Origin: Chloroflexota bacterium
Lineage (GTDB): Bacteria; Chloroflexota; Anaerolineae; Anaerolineales; Villigracilaceae
DNA length: 64,000 bases
Direction: 5' to 3'
Assembly: GCA_016219545.1 (NCBI GenBank)
Contig: JACRMH010000022.1
Coordinates: 1 to 64,000, forward strand
Shown: piece after piece, positions 51,861 through 62,591 of the stretch
How the letters are laid out: every line of letters begins with the position of its first letter
Numbering within the stretch: the first letter of the stretch is position 1
Made by a program: the position numbers and the translations under genes
Notes under the pieces: model-generated
Database searches by the model: none
Seen by the model: the letters and a program-made list of their open reading frames with translations, nothing else
What the model was told of the DNA's origin: nothing

Positions 51861-52012
51861 TGTATTACGTGGAAACTTTCTGTGTAATTCCCCTCTATGG
51901 GGTCTTATGCGTACATTTTCCAGATATGCCCCTGATTTGGGGTGTTATGCGTAACATTTCCATATAACCACCCCCAACAGGGTATTATGCGGAACGTACT
52001 TCCCCGATAATA
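51861..52012. repeat. Four diverged units at exact 40-bp period next to the cassette array
   Basis: TTACGTGGAAAC begins at 51865, TTATGCGTACAT at 51905, TTATGCGTAACA at 51945 and TTATGCGGAACG at 51985. Units 1-3 also share a CCCC...GGGG mini-hairpin about 25 bases in. TGTATTACG at 51861 begins the block directly beside the last cassette core. The layout resembles repeated transposase or recombinase binding sites at a mobile element end (for instance of IS21 type), but no transposase gene is present. Confidence 0.7.
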
Positions 52013-52085
52013 CAACCAACCCAATCATCTGGCAACCTTCAACTTTCAACCTGTAACCTTCAACATGTAGCGGTAAAATCAATCC

Positions 52086-53006
52086 ATGACCATTCGAATT
52101 GTATTCATGGGTTCGCCCGAATTTGCATTGCCGACTCTTTCTGCGTTGGCGAGATCATATCAAGTAGTTGGCGTCATCACCCAGCCAGACCGCGCCTCGG
52201 GGCGTGGACGTGAATTGAAAGCCCCGCCGGTCAAAACTCTCGCGCTTGAATTAAACCTTCCGATCATGCAGCCAGAAAAATTGCGCGCGCCCGAAGCCAT
52301 GGAGCGACTCCGCGCATGGGCGCCAGACCTGATCGTGGTGGCCGCTTTTGGGCAGATCCTAAAAAAGGATGTGCTTGAACTTCCGCGTTATGGCTGCATC
52401 AACGTTCATGCTTCCTTGCTTCCGCGTTGGCGCGGCGCGGCTCCCATCAATGCCGCGATCTTACATGGTGATGAAGAAACGGGCGTGACCGTGATGCAAA
52501 TGGATGTGGGACTCGACACAGGCCCCATGTTGGTGAAGAAGTCCATCCGCATCAAACCGGACGATACAGCTGGTTCTGTTACATCGGCATTATCCACGCT
52601 GGGAGCGGACCTGCTCATCGAGTCCCTGCCCGATATACTCTCCGGCAAACTGACAGCACAGCCCCAGCCCGCAGAGGGCGCGACTTATGCTCCAATGCTA
52701 AAGAAAGAAGATGGCTTGCTGGATTTCAATCACACTGCTATTGAATTGGAGCGGCGTGTGCGAGCGATGAATCCGTGGCCGGGTGCGTGGTTTGAGTGGA
52801 AGGGGAGTCCGCTCAAGGTGATGCGCGCTTCAACTGTCAGCGTTGAAAAAAGATTGGTGAGCGGAAGCAGGCTCATCGTCGAGGGCAGACCCGCTGTTAT
52901 GTCTGCGGATAGCGTGTTGATTCTGGATGAAGTCCAACCGGCTGGCAAGAAGATTATGTCTGGAAAATCCTTCCTCGCTGGCGCAAGAGATTGGGAATCT
53001 TTGTAG
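52086..53006 (+). CDS. fmt: Methionyl-tRNA formyltransferase
   Basis: The 306-aa enzyme begins RIVFMGSPEFALPTLSAL and has the formyl-THF-binding and catalytic block INVHASLLPRWRGAAPIN (Asn, His) with Asp in MDVGLDTGPML. A C-terminal OB-like domain (about 205-300) binds the tRNA. It formylates initiator Met-tRNA using 10-formyl-THF. The preceding spacer has CCTTCAACTTTCAACCTG word repeats. def is not adjacent. Confidence 0.96.
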   Translation: MTIRIVFMGSPEFALPTLSALARSYQVVGVITQPDRASGRGRELKAPPVKTLALELNLPIMQPEKLRAPEAMERLRAWAPDLIVVAAFGQILKKDVLELPRYGCINVHASLLPRWRGAAPINAAILHGDEETGVTVMQMDVGLDTGPMLVKKSIRIKPDDTAGSVTSALSTLGADLLIESLPDILSGKLTAQPQPAEGATYAPMLKKEDGLLDFNHTAIELERRVRAMNPWPGAWFEWKGSPLKVMRASTVSVEKRLVSGSRLIVEGRPAVMSADSVLILDEVQPAGKKIMSGKSFLAGARDWESL

Positions 53007-53062
53007 TACCTTTTCCATGTGAAATGGGTTATAGTTCGTAAATCTTATCTTTGGAGAAAATA

Positions 53063-53854
53063 ATGTTCAATCTAAAAGTTTTTCTGGCTGAATTTGTTGG
53101 CACATTTGCGTTGGTGTTCGTCGGTGCGGCCGCAGGAATTATCAATGCTGGACCCATCGGCGTGGGGCTTGCATTTGGTTTCACGCTGGCGGTATTCTTT
53201 TACGCTTATAGCAATATTTCCGGTATGCATGTCAACCCGGCTGTGACCTTTGGGCTTGCATTGAATGGGACCGTCAAATGGGGACAGGCCTTTTTCTATT
53301 GGATCGCGCAGTTTGCGGGTGCCATCCTCGCTGCCTTTGTTCTGCAAAGAATGTTGATGGCTGTTGACCCGACTTTGACCATTGAAGCGGGCGGGACCGT
53401 TGGCGCGCTGACAGCTTCAGCCCCCGTATTTGCAATGATATTTGAAGCCATCTTAACTTTCTTCCTTGTTACTGTGTTCTTGCATACGGCTGTTGACGGT
53501 AAAGGCGGCGCGTTTGCAGGCTGGGCAATCGGTATGACTCTCGCCGCTGCTGTTATGGTCGGCGGACCGTTCACTGGCGGGTCATTGAACCCTGCGCGCA
53601 CATTTGGTGTGGCTCTCTTTGCGAAACCCGCGATCTCAGATGTTTACACTTACGTGATCTATTTCCTGGGACCGCTGCTCGGCGCTACATTTGCCACCCT
53701 CATGTTTAAATTCTTCTCCCAGTCAGAAGATGAGTTCGAGGAATATGAAGAAGTCGTTGTGGAAGAAATCGAAGTCATTGAAGCAGTCCCTGCAGAGGAA
53801 GAGGAAGTTCCGGTGAAGGCGAAGAGATCTGCCGGACGGAAAAAAGCGAAATAG
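53063..53854 (+). CDS. Aquaporin/MIP-family channel
   Basis: The ATG at 53063 follows TTGGAGAAAATA. Six helices and two half-helices carry both signature motifs, NPAVTFG (near residue 57) and NPARTFG (near 178). The Thr after the second NPAR, instead of Asp, is aquaporin-like rather than GlpF-like, so water or another small neutral solute is more likely than glycerol. A cytoplasmic tail of about 45 residues is acidic then Lys-rich (EEIEVIEAVPAEEEEVPV). It is followed by a terminator. Confidence 0.93.
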   Translation: MFNLKVFLAEFVGTFALVFVGAAAGIINAGPIGVGLAFGFTLAVFFYAYSNISGMHVNPAVTFGLALNGTVKWGQAFFYWIAQFAGAILAAFVLQRMLMAVDPTLTIEAGGTVGALTASAPVFAMIFEAILTFFLVTVFLHTAVDGKGGAFAGWAIGMTLAAAVMVGGPFTGGSLNPARTFGVALFAKPAISDVYTYVIYFLGPLLGATFATLMFKFFSQSEDEFEEYEEVVVEEIEVIEAVPAEEEEVPVKAKRSAGRKKAK

Positions 53855-53880
53855 TAATCTGTTCAAGAAAATAAAGGATT

Positions 53881-53909
53881 AATAGTCCCCGTTTACAGCG
53901 GGGACTATT
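53881..53909 (+). terminator. Intrinsic terminator after aquaporin gene
   Basis: AATAGTCCCC (53881-53890) and GGGGACTATT (53900-53909) form a 10-bp stem with a 9-base loop, followed by TGTTTAT. Confidence 0.8.
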
Positions 53910-53999
53910 TGTTTATAAGAAGTTTTTTTGGGAAGTTGTATAATTTGAATGTATAAAATTAAACATTTAGGCGTCAGGATAATACAAAAGGAGATTCTT

Positions 54000-54056
54000 A
54001 TGGCTAAGATAAAACAACTGACAACGACTCGAACCCCACTATTAAACAGGATTTAA
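54000..54056 (+). CDS. Putative 18-aa leader peptide upstream of katG
   Basis: An ATG at 54000 follows AAAAGGAGATTCTT, a near-ideal Shine-Dalgarno at good spacing, and encodes MAKIKQLTTTRTPLLNRI before TAA. 63 bp later the katG ATG has its own RBS. Three consecutive Thr and the short length make it a candidate leader peptide or the remnant of a longer gene. There is no obvious attenuator hairpin between the two. Confidence 0.4.
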   Translation: MAKIKQLTTTRTPLLNRI

Positions 54057-56315
<2,259 letters not shown>

Positions 56316-56404
56316 CCGCGTGAAGGTGCAGGTGATTACGTCCAGCCCATGTTGATCGAGAAAGTTGCAGAGTAGATTCAACCGTTCAACATTAGATGTT
56401 TTAG

Positions 56405-56438
56405 AATTCCCTGTCACATGGCAGGGAATTTTTGTTTT
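56405..56438 (+). terminator. Intrinsic terminator after katG
   Basis: AATTCCCTG (56405-56413) and CAGGGAATT (56422-56430) form a 9-bp stem with an 8-base loop, followed by TTTGTTTT. Confidence 0.9.
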
Positions 56439-56461
56439 ACAATTAAGCCAAGAGGTGAGCC

Positions 56462-57991
56462 ATGAAAAAATACGTCGCAGCAATTGACCAGGGAACGACC
56501 AGCACTCGTTTTATTATTTTCGATCACGGTGGGAATGTGATTGCTGTAGACCAGAAGGAACATAAACAAATTTATCCCAAACCCGGCTGGGTGGAGCATG
56601 ATCCGTTGGAGATCTGGGCGCGGACTCAGGAAGTGATGAGCGGGGCGCTGGGGAAATTCAGTGATGAGTTGTCAGTGGTCAGTGATCAGATCGCGGCGAT
56701 TGGGGTGACGAATCAACGCGAGACGACGGTGGTGTGGGACAGGAAGACAGGTCAACCCGTTTACAATGCCATTGTCTGGCAGGACACGCGCACGGATGTG
56801 ATCTGCAATGAGCTGGCGATAAACGGCGGGCAGGATCGTCTGCGTGAAAAGACAGGACTACCGCTTGCTACCTATTTCTCCGGACCCAAAATAAAGTGGA
56901 TTCTGGATAACGTAGACGGCGCGCGCACGCGGGCCGAAAACGGGGAGTTGTTATTTGGCAATATTGATTCATGGATCATTTGGAATTTAACGGGGGAACA
57001 TGTCACGGATGTGACGAATGCCTCGCGCACGCTATTGATGAATTTACATACATTAGATCGGGATGATGAGATCTTGAAGTTGTTGAATATCCCGCGCGAG
57101 ATGTTGCCGAAAATAAAATCATCATCGGAAATTTATGGCACTGTAGGGGCGGGGTCTCCCCGCCCGAAACAGGGCGAGAGAACCTCGCCCCTACGCGGTA
57201 TTCCCGTTTCCGGCGACCTCGGTGACCAGCAAGCCGCGCTATTTGGTCAGACCTGTTACAGCGCGGGCGAGGCCAAGAATACCTATGGCACGGGTTGTTT
57301 TATGTTGATGAATACAGGCGAGAAACCTGTAGCTTCCAAAGCGGGGTTATTGACCACGCTTGGATACAAGATCGGGAATCAAAAAGCTGTATATGCGTTG
57401 GAAGGGTCCATTGCCATCACGGGTGCGCTGGTCCAGTGGCTGAGAGATAACTTGGGACTGATCCAATCGTCGGCGGAAGTGGAGACACTGGCTGCCTCTG
57501 TCGAAGATAACGGCGGGATCTATTTTGTCCCAGCGTTTTCAGGGTTGTATGCTCCCTATTGGAAGTCCGATGCGCGTGGTGCGATCTTGGGGCTGACGAG
57601 GTTCGTCACCAAAGGCCACATTGCCAGAGCCGCACTCGAAGCAACGGCTTATCAGACCTGCGAAATTTTGGATGCAATGGAAAAAGATTCGGGAGTGAAG
57701 CTGACAGCGCTGAAAGTGGACGGCGGCATGGTCTTCAATGAATTGTTGATGCAGTTCCAGTCCGATATTTTGGACGTGCCTGTGGTGCGCCCCAAAGTGG
57801 CAGAGACCACTGCTCTCGGCGCGGCCTACGCGGCCGGCCTCGCCGTTGGCTTTTGGAAAGACTACGATGAGTTGCGCGCCAACTGGGGCAGGGACAAAGA
57901 GTGGACTCCTAAAATGTCAGCGGATCAGCGCAAGGGTTTATACTCTGGTTGGAAGAAAGCAGTCACGCGTACATTTGGTTGGGTTGAATGA
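56462..57991 (+). CDS. glpK: Glycerol kinase with in-frame palindromic insertion
   Basis: The 509-aa protein has all FGGY-kinase blocks: [64 protein letters not shown], and [15 protein letters not shown]. It phosphorylates glycerol to sn-glycerol-3-phosphate for the GlpD encoded next. Residues 228-245 ([18 protein letters not shown]) are encoded by a palindromic repeat (57143-57194) that keeps the frame. The site lies between YG and IPVSG, equivalent to the loop that in E. coli GlpK binds the inhibitor fructose 1,6-bisphosphate. Activity is probably kept because catalytic blocks are intact, but allosteric control may be lost. Confidence 0.95.
   Translation: MKKYVAAIDQGTTSTRFIIFDHGGNVIAVDQKEHKQIYPKPGWVEHDPLEIWARTQEVMSGALGKFSDELSVVSDQIAAIGVTNQRETTVVWDRKTGQPVYNAIVWQDTRTDVICNELAINGGQDRLREKTGLPLATYFSGPKIKWILDNVDGARTRAENGELLFGNIDSWIIWNLTGEHVTDVTNASRTLLMNLHTLDRDDEILKLLNIPREMLPKIKSSSEIYGTVGAGSPRPKQGERTSPLRGIPVSGDLGDQQAALFGQTCYSAGEAKNTYGTGCFMLMNTGEKPVASKAGLLTTLGYKIGNQKAVYALEGSIAITGALVQWLRDNLGLIQSSAEVETLAASVEDNGGIYFVPAFSGLYAPYWKSDARGAILGLTRFVTKGHIARAALEATAYQTCEILDAMEKDSGVKLTALKVDGGMVFNELLMQFQSDILDVPVVRPKVAETTALGAAYAAGLAVGFWKDYDELRANWGRDKEWTPKMSADQRKGLYSGWKKAVTRTFGWVE
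57143..57194. repeat. 52-bp palindromic repeat element inside glpK
   Basis: GTAGGGGCGGGG at the left and CCTCGCCCCTAC at the right pair with one mismatch, and TCTC/GAGA plus CGCCC/GGGCG extend the stem inwards to the loop GAAACA. The element's composition and shape are those of intergenic REP-like sequences, but it lies in a coding region and contains no stop in this frame. Confidence 0.85.
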
Positions 57992-57996
57992 TTCTA

Positions 57997-58067
57997 TCAA
58001 CCACAAAGGGTCACAAAGGAACACAAAGTTTTTTACCTTTGTGACCCTTTGTTTCCTTCGTGGTTGA
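57997..58067. repeat. Long imperfect inverted repeat between glpK and glpD
   Basis: TCAACCACAAAGGGTCACAA and its continuation at 57997-58028 pairs imperfectly with 58037-58067 (ends CGTGGTTGA), around TTTTTTAC. The internal word CACAAAGG is repeated. It could end or attenuate the glpK transcript, or be a dispersed repeat. Confidence 0.6.
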
Positions 58068-58092
58068 AGGTTTTGATAATGGAAGGAATGAA

Positions 58093-59784
58093 ATGAACCG
58101 AAACGAAAATCTCTCTCAAATAAAATCGAACCCCGAAATTTCCGTGCTGATCGTTGGCGCGGGGATTAATGGCATTGGCACATTCCGTGATCTAGCGCTC
58201 AATGGCGTAGATGTGTTGCTCGTGGACCGCGCGGATTTTTGTTCCGGCGCGAGTGCGGCTTCTTCGCATATGGCGCATGGCGGCATCCGTTATTTGGAGA
58301 ACGGCGAGTTTCGTCTCGTGCGCGAGGCGGTGGGGGAACGCAACCGTATGATCCAGAACGCGCCGCATATTGTCAGCCCGCTGCCGACAACCATTCCAAT
58401 GTTTAAATATTTCTCCGGTTTATTTAACGCGCCGCTTAAGTTTTTGGGCTGGCTCGATAAACCATCGGAGCGCGGCTCTTTAATTATCAAACTTGGTTTG
58501 ATAATGTACGATGCCTACACAGGCAAGAATCGCACTGTGCCGCGCCATCGTTTTATGTGGCGCAATGAATCGCTGAAGCGCTGGAAAGATTTGAATCCTG
58601 AGATCGTTAATACTGCCACCTATTATGACGGCTTGATCTCAAATCCTGAAAGACTCGCGCTTGAAATTCTTTTGGATGCCGAAGCGGACAACCCCAACGC
58701 GCGCGCCTTGAATTACGTCAGCATGATCGGCGGGAAGAAGAATACGGTCACTCTGCGCGATGAGTTGACCGGTGATACTTTTGAAGTCCACCCGAAACTG
58801 GTCATTAACGCCGCAGGCCCGTGGATCGACATTGCCAATGGCAGCCTGGGCTTTTCCACGCGTTTTATCGGCGGGACAAAAGGTTCGCACCTTGTTTTGG
58901 ATAACCCTGAATTACGCGCGGCCATTGGTGGAAATGAATTTTTCTTTGAGAATAAGGATGGACGCATTGTGCTCATCTTCCCATTGCATGACCGCGTCCT
59001 GTTGGGCACGTCGGATATTAAGATCGAGAACCCGGATGATGCACGCTGCACCGACGAAGAAGTGGATTACTTCCTAGAATTGATCGCGCGTGTTTTCCCG
59101 TCCATCAAGGTGACCCGCGAGCAGATCGTTTTCCGTTTTACGGGTGTCCGTCCGCTGGGGAGCAGCGGCGCAAAGACCACGGGTCAATACAGCCGTGACC
59201 ATCATATTCAAGTCTTGAACGGCGACTGGACGAATTTGGATTTCCCCTTCTATTCGCTGGTCGGCGGCAAGTGGACCTCCTTCCGCGCTTTCAGTGAACT
59301 GGTCACAGATAAGGCTTTGAATTTCCTGAATCTCAAGCGCCAAAAGTCCACCCATGATCTGCCCATTGGCGGCGGGCGCGGTTACCCGAAGAGCGAAGAA
59401 GATCGCAAAAAGCAGATCGAAGGGCTCGCCGCGTGGACCGGATTTAGTAAAGAACTTCTTGAGCATTTGTTTAAAAGATATGGCACACGCACCGAGGCAA
59501 TTGCAGATTTCATGAAGCGCGGCGAAGATGCGCCGCTCAAGTCTCTGCCCGATTACACGCGCCGCGAGATCATGTTCCTGGCGCAATATGAAAAAGTCCG
59601 CCACCTGGATGACCTTCTCCTGCGGCGCACCATGCTGGCTATGCTCGGTCGTTTAACAAAGGATATTGTGCTGGAACTCGCCGAGGTTCTGGGCGAATCT
59701 CTCGGCTGGAGCAGTGAGCAGAAAAATGCCGAAGTGACGCGCACCCTCAATTTGTTGAGTGACAGGCACGGGGTCCGGCTTTGA
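58093..59784 (+). CDS. glpD: Glycerol-3-phosphate dehydrogenase (FAD-dependent, GlpD/GlpA-like)
   Basis: The ATG at 58093 follows GGAAGGAATGAA. FAD-binding motif VLIVGAGINGIGTFRDLALN is at residues about 18-37, followed by SGASAASSHMAHGGIRYLEN. Further family blocks are GPWIDIAN, GGTKGSHLVLDNPEL, FTGVRPLGSS and LVGGKWTSFRAFSELV. The C-terminal domain (about 400-560) is the helical DAO_C cap. It oxidises glycerol-3-phosphate to dihydroxyacetone phosphate and passes electrons to quinone, which links it to the bc complex in the window. 563 aa, the usual size. Confidence 0.95.
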   Translation: MNRNENLSQIKSNPEISVLIVGAGINGIGTFRDLALNGVDVLLVDRADFCSGASAASSHMAHGGIRYLENGEFRLVREAVGERNRMIQNAPHIVSPLPTTIPMFKYFSGLFNAPLKFLGWLDKPSERGSLIIKLGLIMYDAYTGKNRTVPRHRFMWRNESLKRWKDLNPEIVNTATYYDGLISNPERLALEILLDAEADNPNARALNYVSMIGGKKNTVTLRDELTGDTFEVHPKLVINAAGPWIDIANGSLGFSTRFIGGTKGSHLVLDNPELRAAIGGNEFFFENKDGRIVLIFPLHDRVLLGTSDIKIENPDDARCTDEEVDYFLELIARVFPSIKVTREQIVFRFTGVRPLGSSGAKTTGQYSRDHHIQVLNGDWTNLDFPFYSLVGGKWTSFRAFSELVTDKALNFLNLKRQKSTHDLPIGGGRGYPKSEEDRKKQIEGLAAWTGFSKELLEHLFKRYGTRTEAIADFMKRGEDAPLKSLPDYTRREIMFLAQYEKVRHLDDLLLRRTMLAMLGRLTKDIVLELAEVLGESLGWSSEQKNAEVTRTLNLLSDRHGVRL

Positions 59785-59805
59785 TGCGCATGGTAAAATT
59801 CCAGC

Positions 59806-60762
59806 GTGTCTCCAAAACGTAAACTCCAGATCGACATTGTCATCCCCATTTTCAACGAAGCGGGTGTTGTCGAACAGACGCACGCGCAAGTCTGCGTTGT
59901 GACGGATTCCCTTCCCTACAACTTTAAATTTATTTATGTCGACGACGGTTCACGCGACGGGACAGTTGATACGCTCCGAAAAATAGTGGACGCCGATCCG
60001 CGCATTTCCCTGCTCCAGCTCAGCCGCAACTTTGGGCATCAGGCGGCGCTGACGGCCGGCATGGACGCCTCGCGCGGCGATGTGGTCATCACGATGGATG
60101 GCGACGGCCAGCATCCGCCGGAAATGATCCCGCACATGATCAAGCTCATCGAACAGGGTTATGACATCGTCCAGACCCAGCGCATGGATGAGGCGCAGCC
60201 CGCGTCGTTTAAGAAGTGGACTTCAAATCTCTTTTATCGGTTGCTCAACGTTATCAGCGGTACACAGGTTGTCCCCGGCACAGCGGATTTTCGGGCGCTC
60301 ACACGTCCTGTTGTGGATGCGCTTAAGTCCATGCCCGAATATCATCGCTTTTTGCGCGGCATGGTTTCGTGGATCGGGTATTCAGCGGTGATCCTGCCGT
60401 ATCACCCCGCAGACCGGATCAGCGGCGTTTCAAAATATTCATTGGGAAAAATGTTCCGCCTGGCAATGGATGCGATCTTTTCATTCTCGTTGGTGCCGCT
60501 TTATATTGGGCTGGGAATGGGCGGTTTATTGTTTTGTTTGGCGGCAGTGGAGATGGTCTACGTGCTTTCGTTCTGGTTAACGGGACGTACTTCCAACCTC
60601 GCGCCGGGCTGGAGTTCTTTGATGTTCATGATCTTGATCGTCGGGGGAATGTTGATGGCTCTGCTTGGTTTTATCGGGGTTTACGTGGGCTACATCTTTC
60701 AGGAAGTCAAGCACCGTCCGATCTATTTGATAAAAGGGGAGAAACCAAATGATGGAAAATAG
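59806..60762 (+). CDS. Family 2 glycosyltransferase (polyprenyl-phosphate sugar transferase, GtrB/DPM-like)
   Basis: Starts with GTG at 59806, 21 bp beyond glpD. The GT-A domain (1-230) has DIVIPIFNEAGVV, the DDGS motif YVDDGSRDGT, QLSRNFGHQAALTAGMD and the metal-binding DGD in ITMDGDGQHPP. Two transmembrane helices follow (about 230-255 and 265-295), as in GtrB and DPM-type enzymes that transfer a sugar from a nucleotide donor to polyprenyl phosphate. The C-terminus is EVKHRPIYLIKGEK. It could supply the lipid-linked donor for a GT-C enzyme. Confidence 0.93.
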   Translation: MSPKRKLQIDIVIPIFNEAGVVEQTHAQVCVVTDSLPYNFKFIYVDDGSRDGTVDTLRKIVDADPRISLLQLSRNFGHQAALTAGMDASRGDVVITMDGDGQHPPEMIPHMIKLIEQGYDIVQTQRMDEAQPASFKKWTSNLFYRLLNVISGTQVVPGTADFRALTRPVVDALKSMPEYHRFLRGMVSWIGYSAVILPYHPADRISGVSKYSLGKMFRLAMDAIFSFSLVPLYIGLGMGGLLFCLAAVEMVYVLSFWLTGRTSNLAPGWSSLMFMILIVGGMLMALLGFIGVYVGYIFQEVKHRPIYLIKGEKPNDGK

Positions 60763-61314
60763 ACCCCAGCCTTTTTACATTACTGTTTTGCGCCACGGTG
60801 AATCGGTCGGGAATGCAGAATCGCGCTGGCAGGGACAGGCAGATTACCAGCTGACGGATATCGGCCGTGCCCAGGCGCGAGCCCGGAGATCATCACGACC
60901 ATCCTCAATGTGTCCATTGAATTTGAACCGCTCTGGCTGGAGCGGGATAATGGCGAATTTTCCGGGCTTACCGCTCATGAGGTTCGGCAGAACTTTACTC
61001 CTCCTCAATTCAGCACACCTTATGATCCTGTCGGTGTGGATGGCGAAGGGGATTGGGAATTGTTTCTGCGCGCGGGGCTTGCCTTGCAAAGTTTGTTGAA
61101 ACGCGAGCCTGCTAGATATTTGATCGTTTCGCACGGAGGTCTCTTGAACCAGTTCATGCACGCGGTCATTGGCGTTGCTCCGCAGGCGAATAATGCCGGC
61201 ACGCGCTTCCGCTTTGGCAACACCGCTTTCGCACAGTTGATGTATTATCCGCATCAACACCGCTGGGCCATAGACAGGCTCAATGACCATGTCCATTGGA
61301 AAGAGACAGAGTAG
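60749..61314 (+). pseudogene. Histidine phosphatase (phosphoglycerate-mutase-like) with internal deletion and frameshift
   Basis: The first frame gives YITVLRHGESVGNAESRWQG with the catalytic RHGE and continues QLTDIGRAQARA, after which it drifts into non-family sequence (RRSSRPSS). From about 60885 another frame continues the family: EIITTILNVSIEFEPLWLER, DNGEFSGLT, VSHGGLLNQFMHAVIG with the second catalytic His. The roughly 30-residue SPLxRAxxTA segment between them is missing. The start overlaps the 3' end of the glycosyltransferase gene by 14 bp. I regard it as a broken gene, unless there is an assembly error near 60870-60890. Confidence 0.8.
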
Positions 61315-61329
61315 AAATTCTTATCGTTT

Positions 61330-61427
61330 ATGTCGCTGCGAGGCGCTCTTGTTCTTTGCCGAAGCAGCCTCCACGTAATAGGAGATTGCTTCGTCGGAAA
61401 GGACAAGTGCCCTCCTCGCAGCGACAT
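61330..61427. repeat. 98-bp palindromic repeat element
   Basis: ATGTCGCTGCGAGG (61330-61343) and CCTCGCAGCGACAT (61414-61427) pair exactly, and the inner part (GCCGAAGCAGCCTCC and GGAGATTGCTTCG) continues the stem with few mismatches to the loop ACGTAATA. Elements with the words CTGCGAGG and GAAGCAATCTCC are a familiar type of dispersed intergenic palindrome in bacterial genomes. No protein frame is disturbed. Confidence 0.8.
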
Positions 61428-61450
61428 CATTTACTTTTTTAGAGGCCACC

Positions 61451-62554
61451 TTGCAATCATCCATATCGAACATAAAATCATCAGATCGTTTGAATGTGCT
61501 CATCTTTGGCGCTGGCGCCATAGGGACTTACTTTGGCGGCTCGCTGATCCTTGCCGGACATAACGTCGTCTTTGTGGAACAGCCGAAGATGGTCAGCGAA
61601 TTGCGTGAGCACGGACTGAGGCTTGATCTCACGATTGATGAAAGACGAAAGACGAAAGATGCCTTCGTGATCGAAGCGCGTTCTTTTGTGGTCGCGCCGT
61701 CCTTGGAAGAAGCCCTCAAATTCGGTCCCTTTGATGTGGCGCTCTTTGCGTTGAAATCCTTCGATACCCCCGCAGCCTTGGAAGGAATGAAACCCTTTGC
61801 CGAGAAACTCCCTCCCATCCTGTGCCTCTCCAATGGCGTGGAAAATGAACAAGCCATTGCGCGGGAACTGGGCGCGGATAAGGTCATTTATGGCACAGTC
61901 ACTTCCGCCATCGGCCGGCGCGGAGTTGGCGATATTGTCCTCGAGAAACTGCGCGGATGCGGCGTCGCGGCGGGACATGCCTTCTCAGAGAAACTAGCCA
62001 AAGCCCTGGACGATGCATTTCTCAATTGCCGATTATTCCCCGAAGCGCACGGCATGAAATGGTCGAAGATGCTTACCAATCTCGTGGCCAACCCCACCTC
62101 CGCGATCTTGAACATGACCGCGGCACAAGTCTTTGCAAATAAAAAATTATATAAACTTGAAATTGACATGTTGAGCGAGTGTCTTGCTGTGATGAAGGCG
62201 CAAAACCTTCAAGTGACCGACCTTCCCGGCACGCCTGTTAAATTGCTGGCATTGGCTACGAAGCTCCCGCTCTGGCTGTCCAAACCTTTCCTCTCCCGCG
62301 CCGCAGGTAGTGGACGCGGCGGCAAGATGCCCTCCTTTCACATTGACCTGTATTCCGGTCGCGGCCAAAGTGAGATCGAATATTTACATGGCGCAGTCGT
62401 TCGTTTTGGTAAAGAGTTCAAAGTCCCCACGCCTGTCAATGAGTTACTCACGAATACATTACTGGCACTAACGAAGAAAGAAATTCCACTGGAAGAATAT
62501 GCAAACCAGCCGGAAAGACTCTTGTCGAAGGTCAAAAGTCAACTTAACCTTTGA
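61451..62554 (+). CDS. Ketopantoate reductase family protein (ApbA/PanE-like)
   Basis: The start is probably TTG at 61451, 15 codons before the Rossmann motif LIFGAGAIGTYFGGSLI (GxGxxG). Other blocks are LKSFDTPAALEGMKPF, LCLSNGVENEQAIARELG, YGTVTSAIGRRGVG and the C-terminal-domain RAAGSGRGGKMPSFHIDLYS with Lys and Ser/Glu residues used in ketopantoate binding. At 367 aa it is longer than E. coli PanE (303), with extra sequence around residues 50-75. It likely reduces 2-dehydropantoate or a related 2-keto acid with NADPH. Confidence 0.85.
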   Translation: MQSSISNIKSSDRLNVLIFGAGAIGTYFGGSLILAGHNVVFVEQPKMVSELREHGLRLDLTIDERRKTKDAFVIEARSFVVAPSLEEALKFGPFDVALFALKSFDTPAALEGMKPFAEKLPPILCLSNGVENEQAIARELGADKVIYGTVTSAIGRRGVGDIVLEKLRGCGVAAGHAFSEKLAKALDDAFLNCRLFPEAHGMKWSKMLTNLVANPTSAILNMTAAQVFANKKLYKLEIDMLSECLAVMKAQNLQVTDLPGTPVKLLALATKLPLWLSKPFLSRAAGSGRGGKMPSFHIDLYSGRGQSEIEYLHGAVVRFGKEFKVPTPVNELLTNTLLALTKKEIPLEEYANQPERLLSKVKSQLNL

Positions 62555-62591
62555 CCTTCAACCTTCAACCTGTAACCTTCAACCCACAACC

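Noticed and set aside
51861..52012. CRISPR array
   Set aside because: Regular 40-bp spacing suggested it, but units diverge along their whole length, there is no conserved repeat with unique spacers and no cas gene.
53063..53854. Calling the MIP channel a glycerol facilitator because of nearby glpK and glpD
   Set aside because: The second motif is NPART, not NPARD, and katG with terminators separates it from the glp genes.
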